Source: Syntrophaceae bacterium UBA5761
GTDB taxonomy: Bacteria > Desulfobacterota > Syntrophia > Syntrophales > UBA4778
Length of the DNA: 25,169 bases
Assembly: GCA_002418885.1 (NCBI GenBank)
Contig: DIEZ01000051.1
Coordinates: 1 to 25,169 of the forward strand
Direction of reading: 5' to 3'
Within the stretch, counting starts at the first letter, position 1. The number at the start of each line of letters is the position of its first letter. This document shows positions 16,115-23,155 of the stretch, piece after piece. The position numbers were made by a program, and so were the translations under genes. The notes beneath the pieces are model-generated. The model was not told the origin of the DNA. It saw only the letters and a list, made by a program, of their open reading frames with translations, and ran no database searches.

Positions 16115-17341
16115 CTAAGAGTGGTTGCGGTGCAGAAAACAGGAGGGGTCTTCGGCCAGGTAGTCCCCGTGATAAGCCAGGGCACGTCCCCGGCACCCTC
16201 CGCATATCGTTCTGTACTTGCACTCCCCGCACTTCCCTTTCAGGGTCTCTTCTCGGTTTCTTAAGTTGACAAATACGTCGCTCTGCCGCCATATCTCTTC
16301 GAAAGACCTCTCTCTCACGTTGCCGGCGTTTATCTCTACAAAAGGGCAGGGCCAGACATCGCCGTTTGCCTTGATGTACACGAACCCCCTGCCCGCCGAA
16401 CAGCCGTGAAACACCCGCTTGGCCAGTTTGAGCCAGGCGCCGTCGGATCTCCCACGTTGCTCCATAAGGTAAGGCCAGTATTGCGGACCGGCTACCGGTT
16501 CGATGATGGTGGAGACGTCCTTCTGCTTGCAAGCCAGGGATTTCAGTAGCCTCTCGTTCTCAGTGACGTCGAGGGCGGCTTCTTCGATGGCGCTTCCCCG
16601 GCCGACCGGCACCAACTGATACATCAGCATGATCCCCGACCCCTCTCTGTCGGCGAGATCTATCAGCTCCTCCAAACCGGCGCGATTGTACTCCATGGCG
16701 GTAACGTTTATCTGTAAAAGAATGCCTGCCTTCTTCACCGCCCGTATGCCCCGCATGGCCAGGTCGAAGGCATTACCGTTGCTGCGGATGTAATTGTGGA
16801 TTGAGCTCTGTGAAGAATCGAGGCTGACCGCCGCCCCGACGACGCCGGCGTCTTTGAGCCTGAAGGCGACCTCTTCGGTTATCAGCGTGCCGTTAGTGGC
16901 GATCACATTGGTAAGGCCCGCCTTTTTTGAATGGTGCAGCAACTCGAGCAGGTCGGGACGCACCAGGGGCTCGCCGCCGGTATAGACCAGCATACGGAAT
17001 TCCTCCACCCCCGCCAGGTCGTCGATGAACCTCTTGGCCTCGTCGGTCGTCAGTTCGCCTTCCGCCGGTTTGTTGCTCGCGGCATGACAGTGGATACAGC
17101 GCAGGTTGCAGGCGCCGGTTACCTCCCACGCCGGATGTGCCGGAAACCCGATGCACCCCATGCCTACGGAGCCTGCAGCTACAGGTAAGGAGCTGAAACT
17201 GTGCCTGAGGAGCCAGTCGGGAAACCTGTTCCACTCGACCAGGTCATTGAAATAGAGCACGCTTGTCAATTGCTTCGCGATCAAAGTCGGCGGCCAGAAC
17301 ACGGCCCTCAGAGGCTGATTGAATATAGGAAGTTTGAACAT
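16115..17341 (-). CDS. Radical SAM/SPASM protein, AhbD/NirJ-like
   Basis: The protein has 408 residues. The radical SAM motif is Cys78-x3-Cys82-x2-Cys85 (CNLRCIHCHA), with YTGGEPLVRPDL and NGTLIT downstream. The C-terminal SPASM region holds cysteines in HGCSAGRG (about 314), WPCPF (about 332), CGEC and CGGC (about 371-383) and DPSC (about 401). GGCRGRALAYHGDYLAEDP resembles the tail of the AhbC/AhbD/NirJ haem-modifying enzymes. The substrate is unknown: haem decarboxylation, haem d1-type chemistry or peptide modification are all possible. The first 70 residues are an aromatic-rich extension not typical of AhbD. ATG 17341 lies 7 bp after the UbiA gene; a TTG at 17398 would overlap UbiA by 50 bp. 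Its cluster cysteines would need an anaerobic cytosol. Confidence 0.85.
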   Translation of the reverse strand: MFKLPIFNQPLRAVFWPPTLIAKQLTSVLYFNDLVEWNRFPDWLLRHSFSSLPVAAGSVGMGCIGFPAHPAWEVTGACNLRCIHCHAASNKPAEGELTTDEAKRFIDDLAGVEEFRMLVYTGGEPLVRPDLLELLHHSKKAGLTNVIATNGTLITEEVAFRLKDAGVVGAAVSLDSSQSSIHNYIRSNGNAFDLAMRGIRAVKKAGILLQINVTAMEYNRAGLEELIDLADREGSGIMLMYQLVPVGRGSAIEEAALDVTENERLLKSLACKQKDVSTIIEPVAGPQYWPYLMEQRGRSDGAWLKLAKRVFHGCSAGRGFVYIKANGDVWPCPFVEINAGNVRERSFEEIWRQSDVFVNLRNREETLKGKCGECKYRTICGGCRGRALAYHGDYLAEDPSCFLHRNHS

Positions 17342-17348
17342 TTTGGTT

Positions 17349-18305
17349 TCAAGCGCTTCCCGGCCAGACGGCCAGGGTGTAAGACAGTGAAGTTCCAAAG
17401 TTGACTACTATGGTCAGCCCGCAGATCAACTCCAGCCTCTTTCTGTCGAGGTACACCTTCTTAGACATCAAGACGGCCAGTATCAAGCTGATCAAGAAAA
17501 ACGGGAGGTAGAAGAGGACCGTAACGACAGGAAATCCCTGTCTCATCGCCAGGCCGAAGGCAACCCATGCGGTGACCGTCACCGCTATGTAGAGAAAAGC
17601 TGCGGTGTTTTTCCCCAGTCTAACCACTAAATTATCCTTTCCCTCGGTCAAATCGGCGGGGTAGTCCGGGAATTCGTTTATGAGGATGACGTTGAATATC
17701 GTGCAGCCGATGGGGATGGAGACCCAGTGCACGATACTGTCTACCGTGCCCGCCTGGAGGTAGAAGGCGGCGGCCACCGGGAGCCACCCGTAACATAGCC
17801 CGATCAGCAATTCCCCGACGCCTCTTCTCACCCAACGCAGCGGCGGTGTGGAGTAGAAAAAGCCGGCGACCATGCCGGCAGTCCCCAGAGGGATCGTCCA
17901 GGGGCCGGTTTTGTAGTAAAATTGAAGGATAAGTCCGATTGCTCCCGCCAGGATGAGCGTCAGGTAACTTGCCGTCTTAACCTGTTTCTGCGGTACCAGG
18001 TCTTTTAGTATGGCCTGGGAACCGCCGGAAAAGCGATTTCTCTCCCTTTCGGCAGAAAGTTTGTCGCCTTTGAGGTCGTAATATTCCCCGGCATAATATG
18101 TGGAGAGCATGATAAGAATAACGGCCAGGGTCCCCAGGCCGAAGACCGACCAGTTGAACGTCCCGTACATGCGCCAAGCCAACACCGCACCTAAGACGAA
18201 CGGCAAGACACCGGCCAGTTGGAACGGGGGCCGTGATAACTGAACCCACCCCTTGACGGCTTCGCCTCTCGACCTGATGTCGTTCGCTCTTGTTTGCTCG
18301 GCCAT
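17349..18305 (-). CDS. UbiA-family prenyltransferase (MenA-like)
   Basis: A 318-residue integral membrane protein with about eight or nine hydrophobic helices. UbiA enzymes transfer a polyprenyl chain from its diphosphate to an aromatic acceptor. Two acidic magnesium-binding motifs are visible. The first is EYYDLKGD (74-81), where the usual leading Asn of NxxxDxxxD is replaced (Gly73/Glu74). The second is NEFPDYPADLTEGKDNLVVRLG (210-231), as in MenA-type proteins. A menaquinone-type role is possible, but no other men or mqn gene lies here and the immediate partner is a radical SAM/SPASM gene, so another acceptor is open. ATG 18305 has GGAGG about 11 nt upstream. It sits between lolA (81 bp upstream) and the SPASM gene. 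Confidence 0.87.
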   Translation of the reverse strand: MAEQTRANDIRSRGEAVKGWVQLSRPPFQLAGVLPFVLGAVLAWRMYGTFNWSVFGLGTLAVILIMLSTYYAGEYYDLKGDKLSAERERNRFSGGSQAILKDLVPQKQVKTASYLTLILAGAIGLILQFYYKTGPWTIPLGTAGMVAGFFYSTPPLRWVRRGVGELLIGLCYGWLPVAAAFYLQAGTVDSIVHWVSIPIGCTIFNVILINEFPDYPADLTEGKDNLVVRLGKNTAAFLYIAVTVTAWVAFGLAMRQGFPVVTVLFYLPFFLISLILAVLMSKKVYLDRKRLELICGLTIVVNFGTSLSYTLAVWPGSA

Positions 18306-18386
18306 TTCCGGGTTTACCTCCGTGGCATTTGAAAAACTCTACCGTAACCAACGAGTAAAGCATATTAAAAACCATCGAACGCGGCC

Positions 18387-19121
18387 TTACGGGATAGCCT
18401 GGACGTTTGCTCCCGGGGGCGGACTGAAGGTAAAGAGGCTGTCGGGAAGATTGTTGTTGATCTTTAAGTCCCGGAGCACGATTTTTGTCAGGTTCCCGTA
18501 AAGGTCGGTCAACGAGCAGGAGACAATCCGGTAGTCGTCCCTGTCGACCGTCAGCAACAATCTGTCAATCCCTAGCCCAGCCTGACGGGGGACGAGCTCC
18601 AGAAGGTAATTGCCCCTTTCGTCCGTTTCCCGCGGGTGGGAGTAGCGCACCTGGAAGTCCTCCTTCAACCGGCCCACACCCGTCAGGAATCTGATGAGCA
18701 ACCGTGAATTGAGGACCTTTTTCGCGTCCTGGACGTACACTATGTTGTCATCGGGGACATAGAGCCACGCCTTTTTCGGGTTGATCACGAGCTTTTTTGC
18801 TTTTGGCCTGGTGTAGTCCCAGAGCATCTTTTTCGGTTTCTTGAGGTAGACGACCCCTTCCTCCTTCTCCGTTTTTTTGAGCGTTTTGATGGTGGTCTCC
18901 TGGATAAAGTTTGCTTTCAGGTCCCCGGCCTTTTCGTAGTTCTCCTGTATTTTTGAAACGAGGTCTTCGAGTGGCGGGACCTCTGCACGGAGTGAATGGG
19001 GCGCCGGTATCAGGGCCGTCAAAAAAAATATGAAAATGATTTCCCGTAACTTGGGCAGCCGTCTCTTCTTGCGGCATTCGATGACCGACAAATCGATGGG
19101 ACGATGGTATGTTTTTCGCAT
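18387..19121 (-). CDS. lolA: Outer-membrane lipoprotein carrier protein LolA
   Basis: LolA receives lipoproteins from the LolCDE exporter and ferries them through the periplasm to the outer membrane. The 244-residue protein has an unusually long N-terminal region before a signal peptide (hydrophobic IIFIFFLTALI, cleavage after SLRA at about 46). The mature part shows the LolA pattern: LEDLVSKIQENYEKAGDLKANFIQ, VVYLKKPKKMLWDYTRPKAKKLVINPKKAWLYVPDD and a late LTDLYGNLTKIVLRDL. The upstream 20 residues may not be translated; the ATG at 19121 has only a weak GGA upstream and no better in-frame start is obvious. Probably the first gene of a run with ubiA and the SPASM gene. Confidence 0.88.
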   Translation of the reverse strand: MRKTYHRPIDLSVIECRKKRRLPKLREIIFIFFLTALIPAPHSLRAEVPPLEDLVSKIQENYEKAGDLKANFIQETTIKTLKKTEKEEGVVYLKKPKKMLWDYTRPKAKKLVINPKKAWLYVPDDNIVYVQDAKKVLNSRLLIRFLTGVGRLKEDFQVRYSHPRETDERGNYLLELVPRQAGLGIDRLLLTVDRDDYRIVSCSLTDLYGNLTKIVLRDLKINNNLPDSLFTFSPPPGANVQAIP

Positions 19122-19358
19122 AAATCAGGTCCGTGAACGACATACTCGGATAACATGCCGAGATTAGGGTTAAATTATGTATGTAGTTGATATCATTTAA
19201 TATATGCAATGCTTAAACGTTATGCAAAAAGGTGCAAGTCTGCCACAATCCGCTATTTAGTCGTTCTGTCCACAGTTTTATCCACAGCTCTATCCACAAT
19301 ATTGTTGATGTCAGCGGGGAAGATGGCGAAGATGCTTAAAAAGTCGGTTGCGAGAAAC
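19122..19358. other. AT-rich intergenic region between lolA and ilvE
   Basis: A 237-bp gap between two minus-strand genes. Its left part (about 19160-19225) is strongly AT-rich, with ATTAGGGTTAAATTATG and ATCATTTAATATATGC runs. Its right part holds the DnaA-box-like cluster at 19266-19298. It must also hold the lolA promoter and the 3' end of the ilvE transcript; no clear terminator was seen. A plus-strand reading frame at 19209-19436 exists but runs into ilvE and looks accidental. Confidence 0.5.
19266..19298 (+). repeat. Three DnaA-box-like 9-mers at exact 12-bp spacing
   Basis: CTGTCCACA (19266-19274), TTATCCACA (19278-19286) and CTATCCACA (19290-19298) lie in the same orientation with a constant 12-bp period. 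The middle copy is identical to the classical DnaA box and the others differ from it at one or two positions. An AT-rich stretch lies about 40-100 bp to the left. This looks like a DnaA binding cluster, either a regulatory or titration site or part of an origin. No dnaA, dnaN or other replication gene is in the window. Confidence 0.55.
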
Positions 19359-20435
19359 TCAATCGGCTATCTTGATCCTCCAGCCGAAGGGGTCATCCTG
19401 CTCGCCATATTGGATCTTCAGGATTTCATTGTATAATTTCTCCGTCACCGGACCGACGGCACCGCCATTTATCGGATATTCCTTGAGTTTATAGTGGATA
19501 AACCCCACCGGCGACACGATGGCCGCGGTCCCGGAAGCGAAGACCTCTTTCATGGCCCCTGAGTCGATGGAGTTGAGGATTTCGTCGATGGAAATCTGCC
19601 GTTCCGACACCTTCATCCCCCATTTTCCGGCCAATTTGATGACGGAATCGCGGGTTATGCCCGGAAGGATGCTCCCAGTAAGAGGTGGAGTGACCAGCTC
19701 GTCTTTGACCAGGAAGAAGATGTTGCTCGTGCCGACCTCCTCTGCGTACTTTCTCTCGATCGCGTCGAGCCAAAGGACCTGGGTGTAACCCATCTCGCCC
19801 GCTTCTTTGCTTGCGAGCAGGCTTGCAGCGTAATTTGCGGCGGCCTTACAGGCCCCGATGCCTCCGACGACCGAGCGGACATAGTCAGTAGTAACGTAAA
19901 TCTTCGTGGGGCTGAAGCCCTGAGGGTAGTAAGCACCGACGGGGCCGACGATTATGTAAAAAAGGTACTCCTTGGCAGGCCTTACGCCCAGGGCCGGTTC
20001 CGTGGCGATCATGGTCGGACGTATATACAGAGAGGTTCCCCTTCCGCGGGGGATCCAATCTTTTTCGAGGATGACCAGTTGCTTCAACGCCTCCAACGCT
20101 TCGTCCACGTCCACCTCCGGCATGCAGAGACGCCTTGCCGAGGAGTTCAACCGCCTGAAGTTGTCGGCGGGCCTGAAGAGATATATCGCCTCGTCCGCCG
20201 CACGGTAGGCCTTCAACCCTTCGAAGATCTCCTGGCCGTAATGGAGGGCCATCGCCGCCGGGTCCAGCATGAGCGGTCGGTAGGGTTCTATCTGGGCGTC
20301 GTACCATCCTTTGTCGGTCGCGTATTTCATCGTGAAGAAATGATCGGTAAATATCGCGCCGAAACCCAGCTTGTTCTCATCGGTAGGTTTTGGTTTCTTC
20401 ATTTCCGGGGTTGCCTGTGTAATTTTGACCTTCAT
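19359..20435 (-). CDS. ilvE: Branched-chain amino acid aminotransferase
   Basis: A PLP enzyme that interconverts leucine, isoleucine and valine with their 2-oxo acids using glutamate/2-oxoglutarate. The 358 residues match the longer class (BCAT group II, eukaryote-like) rather than the 309-residue E. coli IlvE. Family segments are HYGQEIFEGLKAYR (65-78), RGRGTSLYIRPTMIATEPALG (130-150), the Schiff-base lysine Lys197 in GIGACKAAANYAASL, EEVGTSNIFF (232-241), and the phosphate-binding region SILPGITRDSV (255-265). ATG 20435 has GGGAGG about 11 nt upstream. The gene follows pdxS by 47 bp on the same strand, so the enzyme and the maker of its cofactor are probably co-transcribed. Confidence 0.95.
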   Translation of the reverse strand: MKVKITQATPEMKKPKPTDENKLGFGAIFTDHFFTMKYATDKGWYDAQIEPYRPLMLDPAAMALHYGQEIFEGLKAYRAADEAIYLFRPADNFRRLNSSARRLCMPEVDVDEALEALKQLVILEKDWIPRGRGTSLYIRPTMIATEPALGVRPAKEYLFYIIVGPVGAYYPQGFSPTKIYVTTDYVRSVVGGIGACKAAANYAASLLASKEAGEMGYTQVLWLDAIERKYAEEVGTSNIFFLVKDELVTPPLTGSILPGITRDSVIKLAGKWGMKVSERQISIDEILNSIDSGAMKEVFASGTAAIVSPVGFIHYKLKEYPINGGAVGPVTEKLYNEILKIQYGEQDDPFGWRIKIAD

Positions 20436-20482
20436 CTGCCTAATTTCCTCCCTCGCGTCGTAGTCTGCACGTCCGACGAATT

Positions 20483-21367
20483 CTAATTCCCCCTGAACTG
20501 CAGCAGGTTTACCTTGGCGATGCTCGATATCTCCAGGCCGGGCATCGCACCTCCCAGGGATTTCGATACCTTTGCCAGAATATCGGGGTCATTGTAATGA
20601 GTTACCGCCTGCACGATCGCCTGTGCCCGCTTTGCGGGATTTTCCGACTTGAAGATACCGGAACCGACAAAAACACCGTCCGCCCCAAGCTGCATCATCA
20701 TCGCCGCGTCCGCCGGTGTCGCGATGCCGCCGGCTGAAAAATTGACCACAGGAAGCCTCTTTTCCTTGGCCACCCATTTGACCAGTTCGTAAGGGGCGCC
20801 GAGGTTTTTTGCCGCCGTCATCAGCTCTTCCTGGGGAAGGGACGCCAGTCCTGCGATCTCGTCGTTGATGGTCCGCATATGTCTGACGGCCTCGACGACG
20901 TTGCCGGTACCTGCTTCTCCCTTGGTCCTGATCATGGCGGCCCCCTCGCCGATCCTCCTCAATGCCTCGCCGAGATTGATGGCGCCGCAAACAAAAGGCA
21001 CCTTGAAGTTCCACTTATTTATGTGGTATTTGTCGTCCGCCGGTGTGAGGACCTCGCTTTCGTCGATGTAGTCGACCCCGATGGCCTCGAGAATCCGGGC
21101 CTCTACGAAATGACCTATCCTGACCTTGGCCATCACCGGGATACTCACCGCATCCATGATCTTTTCTATTATCGCAGGGTCGGTCATTCGGGCAACGCCG
21201 CCCTCGGCCCTTATATCGGCGGGGACTCTTTCCAGCGCCATGACCGAGACAGCGCCCGCATCTTCGGCTATCTTGGCCTGTTCAGGCGTGGTGACGTCCA
21301 TTATCACGCCGCCCTTGAGCATCTCGGCCAGGCCCGACCTGACGGTAAATGTCCCGAATAGTTCCAT
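20483..21367 (-). CDS. pdxS: Pyridoxal 5'-phosphate synthase subunit PdxS
   Basis: PdxS builds PLP from ribose 5-phosphate, glyceraldehyde 3-phosphate and ammonia, normally taking the ammonia from the glutaminase PdxT. The 294 residues match the family exactly. Catalytic residues are in place: Asp24 (GVIMDV), Lys81 ([12 protein letters not shown]) and Lys149 ([17 protein letters not shown]). The barrel's other marks ([55 protein letters not shown] region) are intact. The ribosome binding site AGGAGGTGA (21374-21382) is a perfect anti-SD match 6 nt before ATG 21367 and sits inside an inverted repeat. pdxT, usually the next gene, is not here; ilvE follows instead. Confidence 0.97.
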   Translation of the reverse strand: MELFGTFTVRSGLAEMLKGGVIMDVTTPEQAKIAEDAGAVSVMALERVPADIRAEGGVARMTDPAIIEKIMDAVSIPVMAKVRIGHFVEARILEAIGVDYIDESEVLTPADDKYHINKWNFKVPFVCGAINLGEALRRIGEGAAMIRTKGEAGTGNVVEAVRHMRTINDEIAGLASLPQEELMTAAKNLGAPYELVKWVAKEKRLPVVNFSAGGIATPADAAMMMQLGADGVFVGSGIFKSENPAKRAQAIVQAVTHYNDPDILAKVSKSLGGAMPGLEISSIAKVNLLQFRGN

Positions 21368-21370
21368 TTT

Positions 21371-21408
21371 TATTCACCTCCTGTGAATACCTGTTACAAA
21401 ATATTCAC
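21371..21408 (-). promoter_or_regulatory. Three alternating 7-mers over the pdxS ribosome binding site
   Basis: On the plus strand TATTCAC (21371-21377), GTGAATA (21383-21389) and TATTCAC (21402-21408) alternate in orientation. In the pdxS mRNA the middle copy can pair with the downstream copy, a 7-bp stem whose 5-nt loop is AGGAG of the ribosome binding site. It can instead pair with the upstream copy, a 7-bp stem with a 12-nt loop that leaves the site free. As DNA the same repeats could be operators; a possible -10 in this AT-rich stretch would overlap the upstream copy. Confidence 0.45.
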
Positions 21409-21732
21409 AATTTCGTTTAAATTGCAAATTAAAATTATTATTGCAAAGGGGGCGGGATTTGTAAAGAATTAACGAAAAACATGGGCGGCCGGCTTGCCGC
21501 CCAGTCGGTACAAACTTGTAGGAAACGTACCGAAAAAGGTACGGAATTGTTCGATGGCAAAATGACGGAAGGGGGAAGAGAATGATAACCTGGTGATATG
21601 ACGGGGAATGTATTTATGGCCCGAAAATTGTAGATCAAATGACGCGCCATGGGTCGCGGGAAAGAGATTTTGGCCTGATTCCTCTGAAACCAGGGCTTGG
21701 GCTTTATCCCCATAAAATATTAGGAGGTTGAG
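21409..21732. other. pdxS/glnA divergent intergenic region
   Basis: About 325 bp without a convincing gene. It starts AT-rich (21409-21450, with TTGCAA twice on the minus strand, a likely pdxS promoter zone). It then holds a GC hairpin (21483-21502) and GGTAC repeats (21506-21543). The remainder up to the glnA ribosome binding site shows no structure I can support. A minus-strand frame at 21438-21713 has no recognisable product. Confidence 0.4.
21483..21543 (+). promoter_or_regulatory. glnA upstream structured elements (GC hairpin and competing GGTAC stems)
   Basis: GGGCGGC (21483-21489) and GCCGCCC (21496-21502) form a perfect 7-bp stem with a 6-nt loop. Next, CGTACC (21526-21531) can pair with GGTACG (21538-21543) over a GAAAAA loop, while CGGTAC (21506-21511) can pair with GTACCG (21527-21532), so these two stems exclude each other. 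A weak sigma54-like GG-N10-GC (TTGC at -12) overlaps the GC hairpin. Whether this region is transcribed with glnA is unknown. Confidence 0.35.
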
Positions 21733-23061
21733 ATGCTTTGTCGAACGACAGAAGATGTGAAGAAATTGGTGGAGGAAAGGAATGTCAGTTTCGTCCAGTA
21801 CTGGTTTGTGGATGTTCTTGGTTTCTTGAAGAGTTTTTCCATCACCCCTTCCGAACTGGGTGAGGGATTGACCGACGGTATGGGGTTCGACGGTTCTTCG
21901 ATCGAGGGGTTTGCGCGGATCGAGGAGAGCGACATGATCGCCAGGCCGGACCCGACGACCCTGCAATTCCTGCCCTGGAGGAGCGGCGAGAGGCCGTCGG
22001 TCCGTATGTTTTGCGATATCCTTAACCCTGACGGTACACCCTACGACGGAGATGCCCGGTATGTCCTGAAAAGGATGCTGAAGCGGGCCGCCGACATGGG
22101 TTACACCTTTTACGTCGGGCCAGAGCCGGAGTATTTTTACTTCGAGAGCAGCGATGCCCCGAGGATCATCGACCGAGCGGGGTATTTCGATACCCGGCCC
22201 GTCGACAAGGGAGGTGATCTGCGGCGGGACACGATTTTTGCCCTCCAGGACATGGGCATCCAGATCGAATACAGTCATCACGAGGTTGCCCCGAGTCAGC
22301 ACGAGATCGACATGCGCTACGACGAGGGCCTGAAAATGGCCGATAAACTGGTCACCCTCAGGACCGTGGTCAAGGAAATCGCCCGCCAGCACGGCTATTA
22401 CGCGACCTTCATGCCGAAACCGATCTTCGGCGAGAACGGCAGCGGTCTCCATTGCCACCAGTCCCTTTTCAAAGGGGAAACCAACGCATTCTACGACCCG
22501 AAGGATAAATACAGCCTCTCCGAGGTCGGTAAGTGTTACATAGCCGGCATCTTGAGGCACGCCAGAGAGATCACGGCGGTACTCAACCAGTGGGTCAATT
22601 CGTACAAGAGACTCGTGCCGGGGTATGAAGCGCCCGTTTACATCTCCTGGGGTAGGCGCAACCGTTCGGCCCTGGTGAGGGTACCCATGTATAAGCCGGG
22701 CAAGGAAAAGGCGACCCGCGTCGAATTCCGGTCTCCCGACCCGGCCTGCAACCCCTACCTGGCCTTTGCCGTGATGCTGGCGGCGGGTTTGAGGGGGATC
22801 GAGAAGAAGTACCAGCTTTCCGACCCGATCGAAGAAGACATCTATGCATTCACACCGGAGAAGCGACGGAAAATGAAGATCCAGGAACTACCCGGCAACC
22901 TCTACGAGGCGGTCTGTCTGGTAGAAAATTCGGAGCTGGTCCGCGATGCCCTCGGAGACCACGTATTCAACAAATTCGTCGAGAATAAGAAGATCGAATG
23001 GGACCGTTACCGAATTCACGTGACGGAATACGAGATCGAGAAATACCTGCCGATCATGTGA
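21733..23061 (+). CDS. glnA: Glutamine synthetase, type I-alpha
   Basis: GlnA makes glutamine from glutamate, ammonia and ATP and forms a cytosolic dodecamer. The 442 residues match the GSI-alpha class (about 440) rather than GSI-beta (about 470). Metal and substrate motifs are present: FDGSSIEGFARIEESDM (52-68), GPEPEYFYF, HHEVAPSQHEID, NGSGLHCHQS and KRLVPGYEAPVYISWGRRNRSALVRVP. Arg62, the feedback-inhibition residue of the Bacillus alpha enzyme, is conserved. The NLYDLPP-type adenylylation site of beta enzymes is absent (NLYEAV instead), so control is probably by feedback. AGGAGG lies 5-6 nt before ATG 21733. Followed by an intrinsic terminator and then nitrogen-related genes. Confidence 0.97.
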   Translation: MLCRTTEDVKKLVEERNVSFVQYWFVDVLGFLKSFSITPSELGEGLTDGMGFDGSSIEGFARIEESDMIARPDPTTLQFLPWRSGERPSVRMFCDILNPDGTPYDGDARYVLKRMLKRAADMGYTFYVGPEPEYFYFESSDAPRIIDRAGYFDTRPVDKGGDLRRDTIFALQDMGIQIEYSHHEVAPSQHEIDMRYDEGLKMADKLVTLRTVVKEIARQHGYYATFMPKPIFGENGSGLHCHQSLFKGETNAFYDPKDKYSLSEVGKCYIAGILRHAREITAVLNQWVNSYKRLVPGYEAPVYISWGRRNRSALVRVPMYKPGKEKATRVEFRSPDPACNPYLAFAVMLAAGLRGIEKKYQLSDPIEEDIYAFTPEKRRKMKIQELPGNLYEAVCLVENSELVRDALGDHVFNKFVENKKIEWDRYRIHVTEYEIEKYLPIM

Positions 23062-23099
23062 GGCCGGCGGGCATACAGGAAAATGACGACAAGTGAGGC

Positions 23100-23139
23100 A
23101 ACAGGGGCGTCCCGCGGGTGAGGCGTCCCTGTTTTGTTT
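23100..23139 (+). terminator. Intrinsic terminator or attenuator after glnA
   Basis: AACAGGGGCG (23100-23109) pairs with CGTCCCTGTT (23124-23133), 10 bp with one G-U, followed by TTGTTT. The 14-nt loop contains the palindrome CCCGCGGG, and GGCGTCCC occurs twice. It lies 39 bp after the glnA stop and just before the next ribosome binding site, so it could end glnA transcription or meter read-through into the amidotransferase gene. Confidence 0.65.
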
Positions 23140-23155
23140 CCAGGGAGGACGGGAA

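Noticed and set aside
16076..16145. CCACT/AGTGG hairpin between the DUF2905 gene and the SPASM gene
   Set aside because: Only 5 bp with a long loop and no T-run; it overlaps the SPASM stop codon.
19209..19436. Plus-strand frame encoding an STVL-STAL-STIL repeat
   Set aside because: The repeat is only the translation of the 12-bp DnaA-box array, and the frame runs antisense into the 3' end of ilvE.
21469..22560. Open frame of 363 codons on the minus strand opposite glnA
   Set aside because: Antisense shadow of glnA with no domain and no plausible ribosome binding site.
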